From assembly GCA_964481705.1 (NCBI GenBank), contig CAYZUC010000010.1:1-47843 (forward strand): a stretch of DNA of 47,843 nt. Direction: 5' to 3'. The DNA is from CAYZUC01 sp964481705 (GTDB lineage: Bacteria; Bacillota; Clostridia; Lachnospirales; Lachnospiraceae). Of the stretch, positions 43,205 to 47,843 are shown piece after piece (position 1 is the stretch's first letter; every line of letters starts with the position of its first letter). The position numbers were made by a program, and so were the translations under genes. Under the pieces are notes generated by a model. It saw nothing but the letters and a program-made list of their open reading frames with translations, was not told the origin of the DNA and did no database searches.

Positions 43205-43242
43205 ATTATACCAAAAAAAGGCTCCCAAAATGGAAGCCTTTT
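43205..43242 (-). terminator. Terminator of the SCIFF-secDF operon, overlapping the recJ promoter
   Basis: An 11-bp stem with one G:U pair (arms 43232-43242 and 43216-43226) and 5-nt loop is followed by seven U residues on the minus strand. Immediately after the U-run comes TGGTATAAT (-10 at 43205-43210), an extended -10 that probably serves recJ, so the terminator and the next promoter share sequence. Confidence 0.85.
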
Positions 43243-43253
43243 TATTTTATTTA

Positions 43254-45491
43254 TTATTTCTTTTTTGCAACGAACTTCGTGCGGAATACATACCATAATG
43301 GTCCTGTTACACACACAGAAGAATATGCACCACAGATGATACCAACCATCAATGGTAACGCAAACTCACGAATGGAAGTAACACCCATAACATAAAGGAT
43401 TGCAACCATAATAAAGGTTGTCAGAGAAGTGAAGATACTTCTGGTAAGCGTCTGTGTAATACTCGTATTTACAATCGTCTTCAAATCATCCTTCTTCATC
43501 AGATTCAGGTTCTCGCGAATACGATCGAAGATGACAATGGTTGCGTTGATAGAATAACCAACAATCGTAAGCATACATGCGATAAACGTACCACCAACAG
43601 ATACCTTTGCCAATGCATAGAATGCAAGAACAACTAATACGTCATGGCAAAGAGCCAATACTGCACTCGCGGCAAAACGAACATCCTTGAAACGGAACCA
43701 AATATAAATCAACATGCAAATCGTTGCAATCAGTACTGCAATAATAGCATCCACTTTCATTTCAGAGCTAATGGTAGAGCTAATGGTCTCTGTAGTAATC
43801 TTATCCTCTGTTACTCCAAATTTGCTTGCCATCATATCATTAAACTGCTGTCTTTCGTCAACAGTTAATGTTCTTGTTTTGAAAACTACTTCATTGGTAC
43901 CGGCTACCTTACTCTTCTGAACTGCTCCATCTCCTGTAATACTTTCAATTTCCGGTATAACATCGGATTCAAGCTGTGCAATCGACATATCCTCATTAAA
44001 TGTTACATTTGAGGATGTACCTCCCATAAATTCCAGACTGTAATTCAAAATATTACCGGTATCTGCCTTATTCAATCCCATAAACACAAATCCACTTACA
44101 ATCATAACAAGTGAGATAATAAAGAATACTGCCTTCTTCTCAACAAACTTAATAGGAGACTTCTCTTTCGTACTTCCATAGAATTTCTCATTCTGGAGAC
44201 CCAATGCATAGAATGCATTAATAAGAAGCTTGGTTATAACCAGTGCTGTGAACATGGATAATACAATACCAAGTGCCAGCGTCTGAGCAAATCCTTTAAC
44301 AGAACCTGTTCCTTTAATTGCCAGAACTGCAGCTGCAATCAAAGTTGTAATATTACCATCAACGATGGCAGACAGGGCTTTCTCAAAACCAATCTTTATC
44401 GCTGACTTTACTGTCTTACCACTCGCGGTCTCTTCTCGAATACGAGCAAAAATGATAACATTTGCATCAACTGCCATACCGATGGAAAGGATGATACCGG
44501 CGATACCAGGCAGCGTTAATGTCAGGTCAAATGCTTTTAAGCAAATTAAAATCATAACAACATACAAAAGCAATGCAATTGCAGATGCAAGTCCCGGGAT
44601 TGCATAAACAACAATCATAAACAAAGCGACAATACCGAGTCCAATTGCTCCTGCTTTTAAACTTGTCTGAATGGCTTCTGATCCAAGCTGAGCACCTACT
44701 ACGTTGGAGCGCAGCTCCTCTAACTCTAATTTCAAACCACCAATACGAATGGTAGATGCAAGATTGGAAGCTTCCTCAAAGGTCGACTGTCCTGTAATCT
44801 GTGCGGTACCTCCGGTAATCGCATTGATAACATTGGGAACACTTACAAAACGATCATTGTAATAAATACCAATAGACTCGCCCTGATTGTATGCCTTCGT
44901 TGTAGCATCTGCAAACTTCTTTGCTCCTTCATCGGTAAAGGTAAGTTCTACAATATACTGAGGATTATTCATCTGATCCTTTGTGGTACCGGCCTGTGCA
45001 GATGCAACATCTGTTCCAGTAAGTACTGCGGATCCATCAGCAATAATCTCGGATAAATCTCTCGTTAATACATAGTCTTGTATCGTTGGGTCAATCTCAT
45101 AATTCTGATTGCCGGAAGCATCTGTCTGTGCAATAAAGTACAAAGATCCCGGTTTTCCAAGTTCTTCTAGTATTGCGTTGGCGTCTGTAACACCTGGAAT
45201 CTCGATATTGATTCGGTCTTCGCCCTCCTGATAAACCTGTGCCTCTGTACTATAACCCTCGACACGCTTCTGTAGCTTATAAATAGTGTCGCTCATATCC
45301 TCAGAAGATGGCTTTTCATCTCCTTTTACCTGATATGTGATGCTGACACCACCTGCCAGATCCAATCCAAGCTTAATGTCTTCTGCTGCTCCAACCTTCT
45401 CTGTTCCGATACCGCAAGCAGCAGTATAACCAAGACCGCCTATCAGCAGTACAATGACAAGAACAGCAATAATTGCTCTACTTTTCTTCAT
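43254..45491 (-). CDS. secDF: Fused protein translocase SecDF
   Basis: The 745-residue protein joins SecD and SecF in one chain. The SecD half has an N-terminal membrane segment, the LGLDLAGGVSITY motif, a P1 head domain and five clustered segments with GIILSIGMAVDANVIIFARIREE. The SecF half starts near the FMGGTSSNV region and ends with GYSINATIVIFDRIREN and its membrane bundle. SecDF uses proton flow to pull proteins out of SecYEG. The start MKKSRAI is preferred to a Met seven codons upstream. The gene overlaps the SCIFF maturase by 14 bases. Confidence 0.95.
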   Translation of the reverse strand: MKKSRAIIAVLVIVLLIGGLGYTAACGIGTEKVGAAEDIKLGLDLAGGVSITYQVKGDEKPSSEDMSDTIYKLQKRVEGYSTEAQVYQEGEDRINIEIPGVTDANAILEELGKPGSLYFIAQTDASGNQNYEIDPTIQDYVLTRDLSEIIADGSAVLTGTDVASAQAGTTKDQMNNPQYIVELTFTDEGAKKFADATTKAYNQGESIGIYYNDRFVSVPNVINAITGGTAQITGQSTFEEASNLASTIRIGGLKLELEELRSNVVGAQLGSEAIQTSLKAGAIGLGIVALFMIVVYAIPGLASAIALLLYVVMILICLKAFDLTLTLPGIAGIILSIGMAVDANVIIFARIREETASGKTVKSAIKIGFEKALSAIVDGNITTLIAAAVLAIKGTGSVKGFAQTLALGIVLSMFTALVITKLLINAFYALGLQNEKFYGSTKEKSPIKFVEKKAVFFIISLVMIVSGFVFMGLNKADTGNILNYSLEFMGGTSSNVTFNEDMSIAQLESDVIPEIESITGDGAVQKSKVAGTNEVVFKTRTLTVDERQQFNDMMASKFGVTEDKITTETISSTISSEMKVDAIIAVLIATICMLIYIWFRFKDVRFAASAVLALCHDVLVVLAFYALAKVSVGGTFIACMLTIVGYSINATIVIFDRIRENLNLMKKDDLKTIVNTSITQTLTRSIFTSLTTFIMVAILYVMGVTSIREFALPLMVGIICGAYSSVCVTGPLWYVFRTKFVAKKK

Positions 45492-46890
45492 CTTCTTGTT
45501 TCTCCCTTTCATTTTCCAATGCGGCTTTTATCATAATCGCGCATTCAATTCTCTTTCTTTGCAGCTCACATCCTATCTCATACGTACCATTAACACTACC
45601 GGTGAAATTATAGGAATTCGCTGCACAACCCCCGCTGCAGTAGAATTTTGCAAAGCAATCCCTACATTTTTCTTTTGCATATACATTACAGCATTTAAAG
45701 CTATCACACAAATCCTGTCTTACGACTCCATCGTCGACATTGCCCATGAGAAACTCTTCTTTTCCCACAAACTGATGACAGGGATAAAAGTCTCCCCATG
45801 GTGTAACCGCAAGATACTCGGTTCCCGAACCGCATCCCGATAAACGTTTTGCCACACATGGACCGCCTTCTAAATCAATCATAAAATGGAAAAAGTTGAC
45901 GAATCGTCCCTCTTTCCGTCTCTTAATTATCTCTTCTGCAAGGATATCGTACTGTTCCAGTAACACCGGAATGTCCGCTTCTTGTAATGCATAATCCTCG
46001 GAGGGATCAGCCACAACCGGCTCGACAGAAATTTGTTCAAATCCCTCATCCATCAAATGAATAACGTCCGCAGCAAAATCCAGATTATTTCTCGTATATG
46101 TCCCTCGAACATAATAATTCGTCTGATTCCTGCTGGCAGCAACTTCCTTAAACTTTGGCAGAATCAAATCATAGCTGCCCTGTCCGCCTCTCATCGGACG
46201 CATACGGTCATGAACCTCTTTACGTCCATCTATGGATAAAACGATGTTGCCCATCTCTTTATTGGCAAATTCCAGTATTTCTTTATTAAGCAGAACTCCA
46301 TTTGTTGTCAGGGTGAAACGGAACTTCTTATTGTGCTCTTTTTCCTGACTGCGGCCATAAGCAACAAGGTCTTTAACAACCTGCCAATTCATAAGAGGTT
46401 CTCCGCCAAAGAAGTCCACTTCCAGATTTACGCGTTCTCCCGAATTCTGAATCAGGAAATCCAACGCTTTCTTTCCTACTTCATAGGACATAAGTGTTCG
46501 TCTGCCATGATATTCTCCTTCTTCAGCAAAGCAATACTTGCATCTGAGATTACAGTCATGTGCAATATGTAAGCACAACGCCTTCACTACCGTCTGTCTA
46601 TTTTTAAAGCTCTCGATATATGGTTCATAGATATCTTTCGTGTACAAGTTGCCGGAATCAGTCAACTCTACGATCTCTTGTATTGCCTCCCGAATCTCTG
46701 TATCCTTGGCATCAATCTTAATCTGACCTCTCGCATAGGAAAAACCGGATTCCTCGTCCAAGAGTCCGTCCATTGCTAAGGGCTCTAATACGGGAATCAA
46801 TTGATACACAAGTTCATCTACAACATGCACCGCTCCACTGTTAACATCCAGTACAATATTAAAACCACCACTTCGGTACTGATGAATCAC
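45478..46890 (-). CDS. scfB: SCIFF peptide radical SAM maturase (thioether-forming)
   Basis: The 470-residue protein has an N-terminal peptide-recognition (RRE-like) part (IHQYRSGGFNIVLDVNSGAVHVVDE), the radical SAM motif CNLRCKYC (Cys113, 117, 120), DFFGGEPLMNW, and a SPASM domain with Cys345, 353, 371, 395, 400/401, 409, 412, 418, 422 and 441. Characterised homologues install a thioether in the SCIFF peptide encoded next door. I place the start at the GTG at 46890, as family members begin at this MIHQY motif; the frame stays open to a TTG at 46950, which would translate the intergenic hairpin. The gene overlaps secDF. Confidence 0.93.
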   Translation of the reverse strand: MIHQYRSGGFNIVLDVNSGAVHVVDELVYQLIPVLEPLAMDGLLDEESGFSYARGQIKIDAKDTEIREAIQEIVELTDSGNLYTKDIYEPYIESFKNRQTVVKALCLHIAHDCNLRCKYCFAEEGEYHGRRTLMSYEVGKKALDFLIQNSGERVNLEVDFFGGEPLMNWQVVKDLVAYGRSQEKEHNKKFRFTLTTNGVLLNKEILEFANKEMGNIVLSIDGRKEVHDRMRPMRGGQGSYDLILPKFKEVAASRNQTNYYVRGTYTRNNLDFAADVIHLMDEGFEQISVEPVVADPSEDYALQEADIPVLLEQYDILAEEIIKRRKEGRFVNFFHFMIDLEGGPCVAKRLSGCGSGTEYLAVTPWGDFYPCHQFVGKEEFLMGNVDDGVVRQDLCDSFKCCNVYAKEKCRDCFAKFYCSGGCAANSYNFTGSVNGTYEIGCELQRKRIECAIMIKAALENEREKQEDEEK

Positions 46891-46919
46891 CTGGGATACC
46901 CCACTTTCATTCGTTAATA

Positions 46920-46941
46920 AGCAGCGACCGTAGCCGCTGCT
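46920..46941 (-). promoter_or_regulatory. Hairpin between SCIFF peptide and maturase genes
   Basis: A perfect 7-bp GC-rich stem (arms 46935-46941 and 46920-46926) with an 8-nt loop lies 12 bases after the SCIFF stop, followed by UUAUUA. It may partly stop transcription or protect the 3' end of the peptide message, giving more peptide than enzyme. Confidence 0.55.
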
Positions 46942-46952
46942 CCTTGTCAAAC

Positions 46953-47099
46953 TTATTTGTTCTTATTCTCGCAGGACTGATTTCCTACTGTACAAGATGT
47001 CTTGCAAGCTGACTGACAAGATGTCTGGCATTCACCACATCCACCTGTCTTCATGCTCTTCTTCAAATCTCTCGTGTTCAATGATTTAATGTGTTTCAT
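46953..47099 (-). CDS. scfA: SCIFF (six cysteines in forty-five) ranthipeptide precursor
   Basis: This 48-residue peptide begins MKHIKSLNTRDLKKSMKTG and has six Cys at positions 21, 24, 28, 32, 36 and 43 in the pattern CGECQTSC..AC..SC......C. This is the near-invariant SCIFF family, found in almost all Clostridia. In the characterised homologue the radical SAM enzyme links a Cys to a downstream Thr; Cys32 and Thr37 are the matching residues here. The mature product's role is debated, with signalling proposed. GGAGG lies ten bases upstream; an in-frame ATG two codons earlier is possible. There is no export gene apart from secDF in the operon. Confidence 0.96.
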   Translation of the reverse strand: MKHIKSLNTRDLKKSMKTGGCGECQTSCQSACKTSCTVGNQSCENKNK

Positions 47100-47134
47100 G
47101 ATCATAAAACCTCCTTTTGTTCATAACTTCAAAT

Positions 47135-47162
47135 ATTATATCACAAACCAATCTCTATGCAA
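47135..47162 (-). promoter_or_regulatory. Promoter of the SCIFF-maturase-secDF operon
   Basis: TTGCAT (47157-47162) and TATAAT (47135-47140) are 16 bases apart on the minus strand with a TG-extended -10. Transcription would start near 47128, giving a short leader of about 30 bases. Confidence 0.85.
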
Positions 47163-47169
47163 AGTATTT

Positions 47170-47843
47170 TTAGATATTCGTCCTTACGATCTTTGGCTTA
47201 TATTGATTTGTCTCCAATGCTTCCATAATCTGATGTTTGTGATCGGTACCAAAAGCTTCCAATGTAATCCGAAGTTCCACTGCTGCATTACGATTCGTGG
47301 ATACAAACTGATTATGCTCCAGCTTGATAACATTTCCGTTTACCTTTGCAATCACATCTGCCACACGACTCAGCTCACCCGGCTTATCCGGAAGTAAGAC
47401 AGATACCGTAAAGATTCTATCGCGGTAAATTAATCCTTGCTGAACAACAGATGACATCGTAATGACATCCATATTACCGCCACTGAGGATGGATACGATT
47501 TTTTTATTCTTTACATCTAAATGTTTCAGTGCTGCAACGGTAAGTAATCCGGAATTCTCCACGACCATTTTATGATTTTCCACCATGTCAAGGAAAGCAA
47601 CAATCAATTCTTCATCCGGAATAGTAATAATGTCGTCGAGATTTTTATGAACATATGGGAATATTTTGCTTCCCGGAGTCTTAACAGCAGTACCATCTGC
47701 AATTGTGGATGCACTTGGAAGTGTGACCACCTTTCCCTCTCGGAATGACTCTGTCATACAAGCTGCCCCTTCCGGCTCAACTCCTATTACCTTAATTTTA
47801 GGATTCATCAGCTTTGCAAGAACAGATACTCCAGTGGCAAGTC
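47170..47843 (-). CDS. ilvA: Threonine ammonia-lyase, C-terminal part (cut by window edge)
   Basis: About 223 codons are visible; the 5' part lies beyond the window. The frame enters just before LATGVSVLAKLMNPKIKVIGVEPEGA, part of the PLP-binding fold, continues through VVENSGLLTVAALKH and SGGNMD, and ends in an ACT-like regulatory domain (FTVSVLLPDKPGELSRVADVIAKVNGNV). The lyase turns threonine into 2-oxobutyrate and ammonia. The single ACT-like domain and length fit the medium form, which may be catabolic (TdcB-like) or biosynthetic. The PLP Lys is outside the window. Confidence 0.93.
   Translation of the reverse strand, partial: LATGVSVLAKLMNPKIKVIGVEPEGAACMTESFREGKVVTLPSASTIADGTAVKTPGSKIFPYVHKNLDDIITIPDEELIVAFLDMVENHKMVVENSGLLTVAALKHLDVKNKKIVSILSGGNMDVITMSSVVQQGLIYRDRIFTVSVLLPDKPGELSRVADVIAKVNGNVIKLEHNQFVSTNRNAAVELRITLEAFGTDHKHQIMEALETNQYKPKIVRTNI

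Noticed and set aside
45478..45512. Overlap of the secDF frame with the SCIFF maturase end, as a possible frameshift
   Set aside because: Both proteins are full length with intact motifs; the overlap is a normal short coupling overlap.
46890..46950. N-terminal extension of the SCIFF maturase from a TTG start
   Set aside because: It would translate the intergenic hairpin and lies upstream of the conserved family start; kept only as a possibility.
1..47843. CRISPR array, phage, insertion sequence or toxin-antitoxin module
   Set aside because: I saw no regularly spaced repeats, transposase, integrase or toxin-like gene pair on either strand.

Overview
The window reads as chromosomal backbone of a low-GC, spore-forming member of Clostridia, most likely Lachnospiraceae. 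It carries a dcw cell-division cluster joined to spoIIGA-sigE and sigG, a YlmC/YmxH sporulation protein, a fused secDF next to a SCIFF peptide and its radical SAM maturase, GGAG-type ribosome binding sites and near-consensus sigma-A promoters. A CheY-like regulator next to a CheC/CheX-type protein suggests motility. I see no phage, insertion sequence, CRISPR array or rRNA. Nearly every gene lies on the minus strand; only a ylmC-type gene and one radical SAM gene lie on the plus strand.

Layout, left to right (transcription mostly right to left): the 5' end of gdhA with a structured leader (1-208); a small unknown protein, an SH3b-domain membrane protein, tRNA-Arg and a DUF5688-like protein (294-3339); efp and the shikimate genes aroQ-aroK-aroE with a YqeG-type phosphatase (3520-6572); an unknown small protein, nrdR and sigG (6723-8411); ylmC (plus strand), then sigE and spoIIGA (8539-10366); the dcw cluster ftsZ-ftsQ-murA-ftsW-mraY-PBP-PBP-ftsL-rsmH-mraZ (10507-21941), whose promoter is followed by four MraZ-box repeats; lgt and ychF (22113-24161); a plus-strand radical SAM protein (24345-25292).

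From 39878 down to 25353 runs one long, tightly packed unit: murE-priA-def-fmt-protease-rsmB-rlmN-prpC-prkC-rsgA-rpe-FAD oxidoreductase. It links wall precursor synthesis, replication restart, translation start and maturation, and the PASTA kinase/phosphatase pair that senses wall state. Next come the CheX-like/CheY pair and recJ (40121-43156). At the right end is an apparent operon of SCIFF precursor peptide, SCIFF maturase and secDF (43254-47162), followed by the 3' part of threonine ammonia-lyase (47170-47843).

The most distinctive content is the SCIFF (ranthipeptide-type) RiPP operon, whose maturase gene overlaps secDF and which has a hairpin between peptide and enzyme. Also notable are the gdhA leader RNA with mutually exclusive helices ending in a terminator, the MraZ boxes, a long hairpin at the 5' end of the murE transcript, and a CheX-like protein with two N-terminal MshEN-like repeats. 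SCIFF is a known family; I found no system here that I can claim is wholly undescribed. Start codons were chosen by ribosome binding site and family conservation and often differ from the longest reading frame.
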